64,000 nucleotides of DNA from Phormidium tenue FACHB-1050 (GCF_014696925.1 NZ_JACJQY010000026.1:1-64000), one strand, 5' to 3'. Numbered from the stretch's first letter, positions 8,440 to 18,443 are shown. Translations and numbers: made by a program. The notes: generated by a model not told the origin, from the letters alone.

Positions 8440-9180
8440 ATGACTCAAGCCATACAAGCGTCGTTGCGAGAGCAACAATATCCCCTCATTCATAACCTAG
8501 CCAACTGTATCGAATCTGTATGGCGCGAGAATCTAGATTTGTCTCCCTATCAAGTTCCAGAAGATCTAGGCTATGTGGAAGGCGCTTTAGAAGGTGAGCG
8601 TCTCATCATTGAGAACCATTGCTACAGCACACCCCAATTTCGGAAGCTACATTTGGAACTCGCCAAGGTTGGCAGTGGCTTAGATATTCTGCATTGTGTG
8701 ATGTTTCCTAATCCGTCCTATGGCATTCCTATTTTTGGAGCTGACTTAGTGGGTGGCAGAGGAAGTATCAGCGCAGCGATAGTTGATCTTTCTCCTGTGC
8801 ATCCTGAACGCGCTTTACCTCGCAGTTACCACAATGCTTTGTCGAGCTTGCCTGCGATCGCGTTTGAGCAGACTCGTGAGTTGCCAGCGTGGGGCGATAT
8901 CTTTTCAGATTTTTGTTTGTTTGTGCGTCCAATGGGCGATCGCGAGGAGGCGGCTTTTTTACAAAGAGTGCGTGACTATTTGACTTTGCATTGTCAGCTT
9001 GCGGTGGCAACTGAGCCGTTAACGACTTCTGTGGAGATCGATCAGATTTTGGCGGGTCAGCGCTATTACTGCGAGAAGCAACAGCAGAATGATAAAACTC
9101 GCCGTGTTCTCGAAAAGTCTTTTGGCACAGAATGGACTGAGCGTTATATGACAACAATGCTTTTCGATTTTGCCACCTAG
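8440..9180 (+). CDS. pcyA: Phycocyanobilin:ferredoxin oxidoreductase
   Basis: A ferredoxin-dependent bilin reductase that converts biliverdin IXalpha to phycocyanobilin, the chromophore of the phycocyanin encoded at 17.3 kb. The 246-residue length is typical. Residues equivalent to the known catalytic E76, H88 and D105 are E73 (HLELAKVG), H85 (DILHCVMF) and D102 (FGADLVGG). The C-terminal RRVLEKSFGTEWTERYM block is also conserved. It stands alone, with the same orientation as the cpc operon. Confidence 0.95.
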   Translation: MTQAIQASLREQQYPLIHNLANCIESVWRENLDLSPYQVPEDLGYVEGALEGERLIIENHCYSTPQFRKLHLELAKVGSGLDILHCVMFPNPSYGIPIFGADLVGGRGSISAAIVDLSPVHPERALPRSYHNALSSLPAIAFEQTRELPAWGDIFSDFCLFVRPMGDREEAAFLQRVRDYLTLHCQLAVATEPLTTSVEIDQILAGQRYYCEKQQQNDKTRRVLEKSFGTEWTERYMTTMLFDFAT

Positions 9181-9420
9181 AGCTTCGTTAGAAAAAGTCG
9201 GGGATCTGTGCATTTAATGACGAATTACTACCGCATGATCTCAAAGGAATAAACAAGCGATCGCATGGGCACCAGCTCCACCTTAAGAGATCACAACCCT
9301 TTCTCGATTCCACAGGAAAAATCAAATAGCACCTTCCCGATCTTGCTACCTTTCCTCCTCTACAATCTGAAGCCAGTGATTAAAGCACACACCGAGTTGG
9401 ATATCGAATAGGCAAAGGAT
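9181..9420. other. Intergenic gap between pcyA and the LuxR-type regulator
   Basis: This gap lies between two genes that point at each other. The only recognisable element is AGAAAAAGTCGGGGATCTG (9189-9207), half of the 65-bp inverted-repeat element found twice around the NACHT gene at 41-44 kb. No terminator was seen. Confidence 0.4.
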
Positions 9421-10074
9421 TTACTTTGCATCAGTTGGCTTGTTGAGATGTTGTTGTGCCCAGAGTGCGGCTTGAGTGCGATCGCTCACTCCTAGCTCGT
9501 TCAAAATGCGGCTAATATGGTTTTTCACAGTGCCATGGGCAAGATGGAGAATTTGAGCCATTTCCTGATTTGTTTTTCCTTTCCCCAATAGTTGCAGAAT
9601 CTCCAATTCGCGATCGCTAAACCGATGCTGATATTCTGCGTTAGCAGCTAGAGAAGTGGAATTGAGCTGAGCAAAAAGTTTGGATGCGATGGTCGCGCCT
9701 AGCTGGCTATAGCCCTGGTTTAAAGTACGAATGGCTGCCGCGACTTGTTTTGAGGTAGCACTCTTGAGAATATAGCCCAACGCCCCAGCCTGAAGCGATC
9801 GCCAGATGTATTCATCTTGGTCAAATGTGGTTAGAACCAGAATGCGAATCCAAGGAAAGCGCTGATGGATTTCGCGAGTGGCAACAACACCATCACATAT
9901 TGGCATTTGCACGTCCAGTAGAACAATGTCAGGTTGTAATTCTTCTGCCAAGGCGATCGCCCTTTGTCCGTCACCCGCCTGACCGACGACCTCCAAGTCA
10001 TCTTCCAAGCTCAGCAACGCCGCCAACCCCTCGCGAAACATCTCTTGATCATCTACCAGTAACAGTCGAATCAT
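9421..10074 (-). CDS. NarL/FixJ-family response regulator (LuxR-type HTH)
   Basis: A 217-residue two-domain regulator. The receiver has D8-D9, phospho-acceptor D54 (IVLLDVQMP) and the lysine in YILKSAT. The LuxR-type helix-turn-helix lies at about 150-212 (FSDRELEILQLLGKGKTNQE, then GTVKNHISRILNELG). It sits downstream of a histidine kinase of the matching HisKA_3 class, separated by a hairpin. It probably controls the exporter cluster that extends to 15.4 kb on the same strand. Confidence 0.93.
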   Translation of the reverse strand: MIRLLLVDDQEMFREGLAALLSLEDDLEVVGQAGDGQRAIALAEELQPDIVLLDVQMPICDGVVATREIHQRFPWIRILVLTTFDQDEYIWRSLQAGALGYILKSATSKQVAAAIRTLNQGYSQLGATIASKLFAQLNSTSLAANAEYQHRFSDRELEILQLLGKGKTNQEMAQILHLAHGTVKNHISRILNELGVSDRTQAALWAQQHLNKPTDAK

Positions 10075-10094
10075 ATAAGTAGCTCACCATAATT

Positions 10095-10149
10095 AAAACC
10101 TAAAAAGCTGTTCCGCCCGCTACGCGGGCGGAACAGCTTTTTAGGTTTT
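10095..10149. repeat. Perfect hairpin between regulator and kinase genes
   Basis: The 26-base arms (AAAACCTAAAAAGCTGTTCC, then GCCCGC) flank a TAC loop. It has AAAACC ends and a GC core like other members, but a different arm sequence. Inside the operon it could attenuate expression of the downstream regulator. Confidence 0.8.
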
Positions 10150-10194
10150 TAGTTTACTTATGCCTAGGAACCCTTCACAACCAATTCAGAATTG

Positions 10195-11376
10195 CTATAG
10201 CGGAGTCATTACCCGAATTCGAGTGCCTTTTCCGATCGCACTGATGATCTGCAATTCACCACCCAGCAGATGTACCCGCTCCTGCATCCCTTTCAGCCCA
10301 TAACCATTGTAAGTCAAGGTTGGATCAAATCCTTGACCATCATCTTCTAGCTCTAGAAGAATGGCTTCTGAAGTCATCTGACTGCTTAAGTGAACCTTAG
10401 TGGCATGGGCATGTTTCTGGATATTGGTAAAACCCTCTTGGACAACGCAATACAATTGATGACTCGTTTGCAGTGTCAGAGGAGGTAAGATGACCTCGAC
10501 TTGAATGGTGAAGGTATGGTTCTGCCGAACTTGATCGATCAGCCTTTGCAACGCCGTGGTTAAATCAAACTCTTCCCGCACCGCCTGGACAGCTTGCCGT
10601 ACAGATTCTAAACATTGACTCGCCAGTTGTCGAGAGTTGTTAAGAGCTTGATTCGCTTGATCAGGATTCCGTTGACCCATTGCCTGTGCTAACTCCAATT
10701 GAATGTTTAGAGTCGTTAGAGAATGTCCGAGGGAGTCATGAATGTCTCGAGCAATGCGCGATCGCTCCAGTGCCGCTGCCAAGGATTCAATTTCCAGACT
10801 GAGGGCTTCTGCTCGCTGACGGCTACGGCGTTCTTCCACAATCACAAAGCCCAGCAAGATCACAAACAAGCTAATGCCAACATACTCGATCAGGCTACTG
10901 ACAACCATGATTTGAGGTTTATACAGTTCTTCCCAATGATTGGGACGGATAGTTTCAGCAAACTGTTCACCCAACAATGGCAGTGTCCAGAGAACGGTGA
11001 ATAAATAAGCAACCCCAGTACTGATGACAGTGAAAAAAACTTCCCGGCGACTCAACAAAAAGCAGCTTTTAATCAAAAAAAAGTAAAGTAGGATATCAAA
11101 ATCAATCCAAAGCAGTTGAGCAACCAAGATTAATACAATTTCGATCGCAACATAAACCCGTCGCTGCCAATGAGGACGCTCAAGGGGAAAGATAAAACTA
11201 AGAACGAAAAAAATAACAATAAAGATTGCAGCTCTGAAAAATAGATTGGGCAAGAGCTGAATCTTATAAAAATACTGATCGATCGCGTAGAGCAGTAACA
11301 TCATCAGCAGTAATGCCCACTCGGCATACCGCAGTGTTCGCTGAAGAGATGAGGAGGGGAGGGTAAGTAAGTTCAT
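10195..11376 (-). CDS. Membrane sensor histidine kinase (DesK/NarX class, HisKA_3)
   Basis: A 393-residue kinase with about five or six hydrophobic segments in residues 18-180 and no large periplasmic domain, so an intramembrane-sensing type is likely. The phospho-acceptor is H213 in RIARDIHDSLGHSLTTLN, the HisKA_3 signature. The C-terminal ATPase domain has DDGQGFD and GYGLKGMQERV. Its start overlaps the stop of the CPBP protease gene by 4 bases, which indicates one transcript. The likely partner is the LuxR-type regulator downstream. Confidence 0.92.
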   Translation of the reverse strand: MNLLTLPSSSLQRTLRYAEWALLLMMLLLYAIDQYFYKIQLLPNLFFRAAIFIVIFFVLSFIFPLERPHWQRRVYVAIEIVLILVAQLLWIDFDILLYFFLIKSCFLLSRREVFFTVISTGVAYLFTVLWTLPLLGEQFAETIRPNHWEELYKPQIMVVSSLIEYVGISLFVILLGFVIVEERRSRQRAEALSLEIESLAAALERSRIARDIHDSLGHSLTTLNIQLELAQAMGQRNPDQANQALNNSRQLASQCLESVRQAVQAVREEFDLTTALQRLIDQVRQNHTFTIQVEVILPPLTLQTSHQLYCVVQEGFTNIQKHAHATKVHLSSQMTSEAILLELEDDGQGFDPTLTYNGYGLKGMQERVHLLGGELQIISAIGKGTRIRVMTPL

Positions 11377-12149
11377 TGCCTCTCTAGACTCTGAAAGTCA
11401 ATCGTAGCTATGACAACGTGAAACACCATGTGAGCAATCATTGCTGACTCAAGTCCTTTTTGCCAGTAAAGATACCCGGCAATCAATCCAAACAATGTGT
11501 TTCCGACAACGATATAAATCGTCAATGGAGTCGTTACTTGAGGGCTGATCTCGAATGCTAGGGGTAAGTGTCCTAATCCAAAGATCAACGCAGAAATGGT
11601 GATGGCAAGCACAACGTATTGAACATTAGGAGTGCCTTCAGCTTTTTGTAGAAAACGCCACAATAGCCATACCAGAACTGTTAAAAGTCCCCATCTCAGC
11701 ATGATCTCTTCTGTAATTCCACCGTACAGCAGGCGCATCAACAAGGGGCTACCTTTAGAAAACTGCTCAGCCTTGGTCAGGAAGTCTGAGGGCAGGGATG
11801 GCTTCCATAGGAGAGACCACACAGAGATGACAACAGCTCCCAGCACTCCACCCAACAAACCAGGAATGACTTGAGCATGAATGACCGCTAGTTTTTGTGA
11901 ACTGCCACTGGCAACGGCTTCAGCAAACGGGGCTGAAAAGCCAACCTGAGGAGCCAGGTTAACTCCAGCGAGCACTGCAATGGATAACAGAAAAGTAGGT
12001 GAGATCAGATTCAGCAGCTTAGCCACTGGCAGGGGAATGTCTTCCTCAGGAATGGGTAGGTTGATCCAAAGGAGGGAGAGTACACCTATCATGCCAGCAC
12101 ACCAGAGAAGGGCAAATAACATTTTTTTAGAAACCATAATGTGTATCAA
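11373..12149 (-). CDS. CPBP-family intramembrane metalloprotease
   Basis: A 258-residue polytopic protein of the CPBP/Abi family (CAAX-protease and bacteriocin-processing related). Motif 1 is E147-E148-I-M-L-R152, motif 2 is in FGLGHLPLAF and a C-terminal His lies in HMVFHVVIA. Within bacteriocin or ABC-export clusters such proteases are linked to processing or self-immunity. Here it lies between an ABC exporter and its two-component system, 3 bases after the ATPase gene, so a role in export or signalling of the same substrate is inferred. Confidence 0.88.
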   Translation of the reverse strand: MIHIMVSKKMLFALLWCAGMIGVLSLLWINLPIPEEDIPLPVAKLLNLISPTFLLSIAVLAGVNLAPQVGFSAPFAEAVASGSSQKLAVIHAQVIPGLLGGVLGAVVISVWSLLWKPSLPSDFLTKAEQFSKGSPLLMRLLYGGITEEIMLRWGLLTVLVWLLWRFLQKAEGTPNVQYVVLAITISALIFGLGHLPLAFEISPQVTTPLTIYIVVGNTLFGLIAGYLYWQKGLESAMIAHMVFHVVIATIDFQSLERQ

Positions 12150-12152
12150 GGC

Positions 12153-12866
12153 TTAATTGACTAACTGATGAAGGTCTTGAGGTGCTAAGTTTGGGTTTAT
12201 CACCTGACCATCTTTGAACCAAATCACTCGTTTTGTGGTGAGAGCCACATCGGCTTCATGGGTCACCATAACCACGGTCATGCCGCTGCGATTCAGTTCA
12301 GTAAAGATATCCAGAATTTCTTGAGTGGTATGGGAGTCTAAGGCTCCAGTCGGTTCATCAGCCAGTAGCAACAGAGGTTCATTAACAATTGACCTAGCGA
12401 TCGCCACGCGCTGTTGCTGCCCACCAGAAAGCTGAGTCGGCTTGTTCTGCAACCGATTTTCTAGCCCGACGCGCACCAGTGCAGCGGTGGCTCGTTTGAG
12501 TCTCTCGGTTGGCGGGACATTAGCATACACCATTGGCAGCATCACATTTTCTAGTGCCGTTAACTGCGGCAACAGATGGAATTGCTGAAACACAAACCCT
12601 AATTTGAGGTTGCGGATCCGAGCGAGATCTGTCTTGGTAAGCTCCGCGACATTCTCGCCATCCAAATAATAGGCTCCCTTGGTCGGGCGATCTAAACAGC
12701 CAATCAGGTTCATCATTGTGGATTTACCAGAACCCGACGCGCCCATAATGGCGCAGTATTCTCCCTGTTCAATGCTGAGATCAACCCCAGCCAGAGCGTG
12801 AATGAGGGTTTCACCCATGCCGTAGACTTTTGAGATGCCCTCTAAACGAATCATCACATTCGCCAT
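12153..12866 (-). CDS. ABC transporter ATP-binding protein, MacB/LolD type
   Basis: A 237-residue ABC ATPase with Walker A GASGSGKS (42-49), signature LSGGQQQR, Walker [10 protein letters not shown] and the switch-region histidine in MVTHEAD. Sequence and length match the MacB/LolD-type ATPases that work with FtsX-like permeases. The start is one base from the permease stop. Together with the two upstream genes it forms a tripartite-type exporter of the MacAB class. Confidence 0.95.
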   Translation of the reverse strand: MANVMIRLEGISKVYGMGETLIHALAGVDLSIEQGEYCAIMGASGSGKSTMMNLIGCLDRPTKGAYYLDGENVAELTKTDLARIRNLKLGFVFQQFHLLPQLTALENVMLPMVYANVPPTERLKRATAALVRVGLENRLQNKPTQLSGGQQQRVAIARSIVNEPLLLLADEPTGALDSHTTQEILDIFTELNRSGMTVVMVTHEADVALTTKRVIWFKDGQVINPNLAPQDLHQLVN

Positions 12867-12867
12867 A

Positions 12868-14073
12868 TTAAGACCTCCTCAATGAGACAATCGGATCGAG
12901 TTTTGCTGCCTGACGCGCGGGAACTACCCCAAAAATTAGCCCAATGCCACCAGAAACACCCGTTGCCAGCACAATGGCGCTAAGGGGTACAGTGGGTTTT
13001 AGAGGGGTAAACATTCCCACTAACACCGTACTACCCATGCCAATGCTAATGCCGATAATGCCCCCAGCAACTGAGAGAATGACGGCTTCAATCAGAAACT
13101 GTTGCAGGATGGATTGTTCTGGTGCACCGATCGCCTTTCGCAGTCCAATTTCCTCGGTGCGCTCTGTCACCGACACCAGCATGATGTTCATAATACCGAT
13201 ACCGCCCACCAGCAGAGAAATTCCGGCGATCGCCGCCAGCAGAATACTCAGCGCTCCCGTAATCTGACCCAGCAAATCCTGTACTGACTTATTCGCCACA
13301 ACTAGAAAGTCTTTCTTGCCATGCAAACGGGTCAGAATATTGGTGACTTGAAACGCCGCCGCTCGAATGCTAGCTCGGTCTTTAGCAGAAAACTCAATCT
13401 CATCAATGGACACTCCACCGGGAACGCTGCGCCCTACCAATTGGTTTGCCATAGTCGTGATGGGAATAAAGGCGTTGACATCAGGATTTACCCCCAAAGC
13501 CCCTCCTTTGCGTTGCAGTACCCCAATCACCTGAAAACTGCGATCGCCAATCTGAATCTCTTGTCCGATGGGGTTGGCGCGATTGAACAATTTTTGGGAC
13601 AGCTCGTCACCCAACACCACGACAGTTGCATCCTGCCGTTGAGCCATTTCATCCCAAAAGCGACCCGTCCTAACTCGCATGTTCCTGACTGGCAGAAAGC
13701 TGGGCGTGACACCCTGCACCGTTGCTCTAGTCGTTTGACTTTGATAATTTACCGTCAGACTAGAGGAAATTATTGGTGAGACAAGCTTCACCGCCTGAGC
13801 CTGATCTGCGAGCGCCTCCGCATCAGACAGCAGTAACTGGGGTGGATCTCCAGTTACTGCTTCGCTCCCCTGCCAATCCCTGTACACATATAGCAGATTT
13901 GACCCTAAGGATTCGATGCTTTCTTGCGTAAAGGTTTGTGCCCCCTGCCCAATGCCGATCATGGCAATGACAGATGCATTGCCAATTACAATTCCCAGCA
14001 CGGTCAGGGTACTACGAAGTTTGTTAGCAGCCAAGGTTTTGACCGCCATTTTGACGTTCTCTAAGAGATGCAT
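12868..14073 (-). CDS. ABC transporter permease, MacB/FtsX type
   Basis: A 401-residue permease with an N-terminal membrane segment (LRSTLTVLGIVIGNASVIAM), a MacB_PCD-type periplasmic domain at about 50-240, and three C-terminal membrane segments with the FtsX-family block VTERTEEIGLRKAIGAP. Its last bases abut the ATPase gene, and its start shares one base with the stop of the adaptor gene. The substrate is unknown; MacB homologues export macrolides, peptides or lipids. Confidence 0.94.
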   Translation of the reverse strand: MHLLENVKMAVKTLAANKLRSTLTVLGIVIGNASVIAMIGIGQGAQTFTQESIESLGSNLLYVYRDWQGSEAVTGDPPQLLLSDAEALADQAQAVKLVSPIISSSLTVNYQSQTTRATVQGVTPSFLPVRNMRVRTGRFWDEMAQRQDATVVVLGDELSQKLFNRANPIGQEIQIGDRSFQVIGVLQRKGGALGVNPDVNAFIPITTMANQLVGRSVPGGVSIDEIEFSAKDRASIRAAAFQVTNILTRLHGKKDFLVVANKSVQDLLGQITGALSILLAAIAGISLLVGGIGIMNIMLVSVTERTEEIGLRKAIGAPEQSILQQFLIEAVILSVAGGIIGISIGMGSTVLVGMFTPLKPTVPLSAIVLATGVSGGIGLIFGVVPARQAAKLDPIVSLRRS

Positions 14074-15431
14074 TACATTCCTGTTCCTTGTGTGTTGTCT
14101 ACACCTGGAATGATTTGATTCGCAGGTGGGCTGATGAGAATGCGATCGCCTGCTTTTAGCCCTTCTAGAATTTGCGCCTGGCTACCGTTCTCAGAACCGA
14201 GGCGAATAAGCTGGAAGCGAATCTCTCTGTTTGCATCAAGCAGCCATATTCCCCTCTGTCCATCTTTTTGCGTCACCACAGCGGACAGGGGCACCACCAA
14301 GGCGTTCTGGATAGGTTCTGCAATAAATGCCAGTTTTACATTCATTCCAGCTTTCAGTTGCTCCAAGCCGGTCTCTAACTTCACCTTGACTCGAAAGGAC
14401 GTGATGCTGTTTTCCTTTACTGCTCTAGGGGCGATCGACTGCACCTGTCCTTTAAATACCTGATCGGGGTAACTGTCGCTCCGCACCTCAACCGATTGCC
14501 CTTGTTTAATCCCAGCAATGTTGGCTTCTGGCACTTTGGCTTCCACTTCCAGTCCACTCGATAATTCGGCAATTGAGGCCGAGGTGGCACCGTCGCTGCT
14601 GGATGCAGAGGTGGTGGGAGCAACAAAATCCCCTACGTCAGTAAAGCGACGGGTAATGATACCGCCAAAGGGCGCTCGCACAAGGGTATTGTTTAGCTGG
14701 ATCTGAAAACTTTGGAGTTGAGCGTTGGCTTCCGCGACCTGAGCACGAGTTTGGGCGATTTCTTCTGCCCGAAAGCCGCTGCGCTGTCGAGCAAGATCCT
14801 GCTGGGAGATCGCAAGGCTAGCTTGGGTCTGGGTCAGATTATCTTCAGCATTGCGCACATCTACTTGCGATTCATTCAGCGCCTCGCGAGTAATGGCTCC
14901 TTCCTTTTGCAGGATTTGCCGACGGTTGAGTTTCTCCTTGGCTAGTTGCAGCCGCGATCTCGCCTCTTGTACCCGCGCCTCCGATCTGATTACATCTGCC
15001 TCCGCTTTAGCAACCTCTTCCTGACGAGATCCAGCTAACCTCTCAGCCAACTGCGCCTGCGATCTATCCAATATGGCTTCATACTGGCTGACCTGCGCCT
15101 GAAGTTGCTCATCGTCCATGCGGGCGATCGCTTGTCCCGCCTGAATGCGATCTCCCTCCCGCACAAACAATTCCATGATTCTCCCCTGTGTGCTTGGGCT
15201 GATGTTAATTTTGCGAATCGATTGTACTAAGCCATTGACCTTAATCTGCAACTGCAAATCTTGAGACTTTACCAGCACCGTATCGGTTTCAATATTGATC
15301 TCTGGTGTGGGTTGAGGGCGAAAAATTATGTAAGCGATCGCGATTGTTCCCACAAGCCCAATCGCTGAGATACCAAGTTTCCAGAAGTTAAACTTGCTAA
15401 TTTTGATCGTCATCAAAGATTGCATAGGCAC
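14073..15431 (-). CDS. Periplasmic adaptor (membrane fusion) protein, HlyD/MacA type
   Basis: A 452-residue adaptor. It has an N-terminal membrane anchor (FWKLGISAIGLVGTIAIAYI), a split biotinyl-lipoyl-like domain (GRIMELFVREGDRIQAGQAI and APFGGIITRRFTDVGDFV) and a long coiled-coil hairpin rich in Gln, Ala and Arg at about 110-240. A beta-barrel and membrane-proximal domain form the C-terminus. It is the first gene of the minus-strand cluster; the promoter should lie in 15432-15600. The start could also be the internal Met at position 7. Confidence 0.94.
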   Translation of the reverse strand: MPMQSLMTIKISKFNFWKLGISAIGLVGTIAIAYIIFRPQPTPEINIETDTVLVKSQDLQLQIKVNGLVQSIRKINISPSTQGRIMELFVREGDRIQAGQAIARMDDEQLQAQVSQYEAILDRSQAQLAERLAGSRQEEVAKAEADVIRSEARVQEARSRLQLAKEKLNRRQILQKEGAITREALNESQVDVRNAEDNLTQTQASLAISQQDLARQRSGFRAEEIAQTRAQVAEANAQLQSFQIQLNNTLVRAPFGGIITRRFTDVGDFVAPTTSASSSDGATSASIAELSSGLEVEAKVPEANIAGIKQGQSVEVRSDSYPDQVFKGQVQSIAPRAVKENSITSFRVKVKLETGLEQLKAGMNVKLAFIAEPIQNALVVPLSAVVTQKDGQRGIWLLDANREIRFQLIRLGSENGSQAQILEGLKAGDRILISPPANQIIPGVDNTQGTGM

Positions 15432-15608
15432 TACAGAATATGACTACGATCAATATAGTCAGAAAGATAAATGGAGGCTTGTAGCTGGAGACATTGGTTA
15501 GCATGACTCTAGTCATGATGCGATCGCTCCTGCCACCTCGCTTAACCTTTCACTAAAATCGTATCTATTTTTGTCAAAGAAAAACCAGGTCAACTCCTAT
15601 TCTTTAAC

Positions 15609-16539
15609 ATGAGCGATCGCAAACAAGTAGCTAGTCTTACCCTCCCTGGTATTGGTCCTGATAGTATTGCCATTACCCCTGATGGGAAAAAATTAGTAGT
15701 TGCGATTGAAGATGAAGAAAATACCGATAAGTTGCCAGGTAAAAGACTGGGAACAGTTGCGATCATTACCCTCGATTACAATAACTTATCCAAGTCATCC
15801 ATTCAAAACATCGCCATCAACCTCAAGGGAATTTCTGGGGTGAATTTCCCTAACGCTCCTCAGCCAGAATACGTGGCAATTTCTCCCGATGGCAAAATGG
15901 CTGCTGTAACCTTACAAGAAAATAATGCGATCGCCTTGATTGATATTAAATCAGCCAGCGTAACTCGGATTTTTTCAGCTCGCACAAGTTACTCAACTTG
16001 CAGACCTGAGCGACGATGACAAAGCTAGCTTGACTGAGAAATTCACTAGCCGGCGCGAACCCGATGGGATTGCTTTTACTGCTGATGGTCTTTTTTTTGT
16101 TACAGCCGATGAGGGAGATACGGAGCGCAAAACTTTTGGTGATAATGTCTACTCTGGTGGACGAGGCTGGACTATTTTTGATCTACAAGGTGCAGTCGTT
16201 TATGAAAGCGGCAACTCTGTAGAAGCGATCGCTATTAAAAATAGTTTTTATCCTCTCAAACGCTCTTCAAAGAGAGGTATTGAATTGGAAAGTGCAGTAG
16301 TTTCAGTTGTAGCCAACAAACAGGTTGCTTTTCTAACCTCAGAGCGGGGCAACTTTTTGTTGGCTTATGACATTTCGTCGATTCGTATGCCGGTTCTTTT
16401 AGGGGTTGTGCCGACTGGCAAAAATCCAGAAGGATTAGTAGTGATTCCTAGTCGGAATTTGGTTTTAACTGCCAATGAAGGGGACGGTACAATCGATATC
16501 ATTAAGATTAAGCCACAGATATATAGGGCTTTAAGTTAA
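15609..16539 (+). pseudogene. Frameshifted fragment of a beta-propeller (choice-of-anchor I-like) protein
   Basis: Two adjacent frames (15609-16019 and 16030-16539) read as one protein if a single T is removed from the TTTTTT run near 15969-15974. The joined reading becomes IFQLAQVTQLADLSDDDKAS and continues into TSRREPDGIAFTADGLFFVT. Repeated units such as PDSIAITPDGKKLVV and PEYVAISPDGKMAAV show a WD40/NHL-like propeller. It lacks a signal peptide and is far shorter than the extracellular propeller or phosphatase-like proteins it resembles, so it looks like a decayed internal piece. A sequencing error in the T run remains possible. Confidence 0.6.
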
Positions 16540-17336
16540 ATCATAGACAGAGGAACTGGTAGATCTAAACATTGAAAGTTTCTCTGTTTCTTTATCTATA
16601 CTTTGCTTCTTGGTCGAGGATGACTCTGCTGAACAGATACTTACGCAACCATCGCCTAGCACTAAGAATATACTTTTTAAAGATTTTTATTGCGGCTATT
16701 CTCAATAGTTGCCGCCAGATCAATACAAAGTTTTCATAATGAGAGTTACTGGTAGATGACGAATTACCAGCCAACAATAAATAATTGTTAAGCAGATTAT
16801 GTCGCAATGTTCTTAACAATTACCAATACATCGGTTTAATTTTTAATTTCCGTAAGTGAAGTCACACCTCGCAAATTGGCATTACGGACAATTCCTATAA
16901 ATGAGAATGGCTAAAAATATTAGTTTGTTATCAATCTTTATATTAAGAAATAAGATCAAATAAAACGAATACTTTACAATTACTGATTAAGTAGAAATCC
17001 CTAGAGCGATTAGCTGATAAAGGCTTGCAGAACTCCCTCGAATTTTAAATTAACTCCATAAACGACACTTCTTGATTTGCACAAAAACTGCACAAATTAG
17101 TTGTTTTAATCTTTTTAATTCCAAAGCCGCTAAGCCAAAATACTTATCGAAATTAAGATTTGGTTCCCTTGGTTTAGCTCCATTAAGTAAGCCTGATATA
17201 AATTGATTGTCGTTTAATCAAGCATGACCGAGGATTCTATTCGTGTTGGATATTTGCATAAATTGATATCCAAAACAATAGCTAGGTTAGGAATAGTTCG
17301 CTTTTATACATCTTTAAAAAAAAGGAGATTCTTTAA
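16540..17336 (+). promoter_or_regulatory. Long AT-rich leader and promoter region of the phycocyanin operon
   Basis: About 800 bases without a convincing gene, directly upstream of cpcB. Long upstream regions are usual for phycobiliprotein operons, which are strongly and light-dependently transcribed. A strong ribosome binding site (AAAAGGAG) ends about 10 bases before the cpcB ATG. I could not assign -35 and -10 elements with confidence. A minus-strand frame at 16592-16819 has no recognisable features. Confidence 0.5.
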
Positions 17337-17855
17337 ATGCTAGATGCTTTTACTAAAGTAGTTGCTCAGGCAGATACTCGCGGAGCTTTTGTAAGTGATT
17401 CTCAAATTGATGCTTTGAAGCAAGTAGTTGCAGATGGCACCAAGCGCTTGGATGTCGTTAACCGCATCACCGCTAGCTCTTCATCGATCGTTACAGATGC
17501 AGCTCGTGCTTTGTTTGAAGATCAGCCTCAATTGATCGCTCCTGGTGGAAACGCTTACACCCATCGTCGTATCGCCGCTTGTATGCGCGACATGGACATC
17601 ATCCTTCGCTATGTAACCTACGCCATCTTCTCTGGCGACGCTAGCGTATTGGAAGATCGTTGCCTCAATGGCTTGCGTGAAACCTACAGCGCATTGGGCG
17701 TACCTGGTGGATCTGTAGCAGTTGGCATCGACAAGATGAAAGCAGCAGCGATCGCACTTGCTAACGATCCTAATGGCGTAACCCGTGGCGACTGTAGCGC
17801 TCTTATCGCAGAACTAGCTAGCTACTTCGACAAAGCCGCAGCATCCGTAGGTTAA
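17337..17855 (+). CDS. cpcB: C-phycocyanin beta subunit
   Basis: A 172-residue beta subunit of phycocyanin in the phycobilisome rods. Bilin-attachment cysteines are C82 (AACMRD) and C153 (RGDCSAL). N72 in GGNAYTHRR is the usual methylated asparagine. The length, the lack of the extra loop of phycoerythrin beta, and the [17 protein letters not shown] block support CpcB rather than CpeB or PecB. It is the first gene of the operon, with a strong Shine-Dalgarno sequence. Confidence 0.95.
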   Translation: MLDAFTKVVAQADTRGAFVSDSQIDALKQVVADGTKRLDVVNRITASSSSIVTDAARALFEDQPQLIAPGGNAYTHRRIAACMRDMDIILRYVTYAIFSGDASVLEDRCLNGLRETYSALGVPGGSVAVGIDKMKAAAIALANDPNGVTRGDCSALIAELASYFDKAAASVG

Positions 17856-17954
17856 TCATTAAATTTTTTGCATTAACTTTTTGCAATATTTTATTTTTTT
17901 CTTTTTCTCGCAATTTCAAAACTTCTCATATAAATTCCTAGAGGTACATTAAGT

Positions 17955-18443
17955 ATGAAAACTCCTTTAACCGAAGCAGTTGCTACCGCCGATTCTCAAG
18001 GGCGCTATCTCAGTGTTCCCGAAATGCAAGCCGCATTTGGTCGTCTACGCACAGCCGCAGCTAGCCTTGATGCTGCTAAAGGATTGAGCGCTAAAGCTTC
18101 TAGCTTGGCTGAAGGTGCAGCAAATGCTGTTTACCAAAAATATCCCTACACCACCCAACAACAAGGCAACAACTTCGCTTCTACCCCTCGTGGTAAAGCT
18201 AAGTGCGTTCGTGACATCGGTTACTACATCCGCATGATCACCTACTGCCTCATTGCTGGTAGCACAGGTCCTATGGATGATTATCTAGTAAGTGGTTTGA
18301 CCGAAATCAACCGCGCATTCGACCTAGCTCCTAGCTGGTATGTTGAAGCTTTGAAATCCATCAAAGCTAATCATGGCTTGAGCGGAGATGCAGCTTTAGA
18401 AGCTAATTCCTACATTGATTACGCAATCAATGCCCTCAGCTAA
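17955..18443 (+). CDS. cpcA: C-phycocyanin alpha subunit
   Basis: A 162-residue alpha subunit that pairs with CpcB to form the phycocyanin monomer and then hexamer discs. The single bilin-attachment cysteine is C84 ([14 protein letters not shown]). The N-terminal [13 protein letters not shown] and the C-terminal [10 protein letters not shown] are characteristic. It lies 99 bases after cpcB in the usual cpcBA order. Confidence 0.96.
   Translation: MKTPLTEAVATADSQGRYLSVPEMQAAFGRLRTAAASLDAAKGLSAKASSLAEGAANAVYQKYPYTTQQQGNNFASTPRGKAKCVRDIGYYIRMITYCLIAGSTGPMDDYLVSGLTEINRAFDLAPSWYVEALKSIKANHGLSGDAALEANSYIDYAINALS

Noticed and set aside
13321-13779. 152-residue plus-strand ORF inside the permease gene
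   Set aside because: Antisense shadow of the MacB-type permease with no protein-like conserved features.
16592-16819. 75-residue minus-strand ORF upstream of cpcB
   Set aside because: Low-complexity Asn/Leu/Lys-rich reading in an AT-rich leader, no ribosome binding site and no recognisable domain; most likely chance.
17337-17855. Phycoerythrin or phycoerythrocyanin beta subunit
   Set aside because: The length of 172 residues, C82/C153 only and GGNAYTHRR fit CpcB; the extra loop of CpeB is absent.
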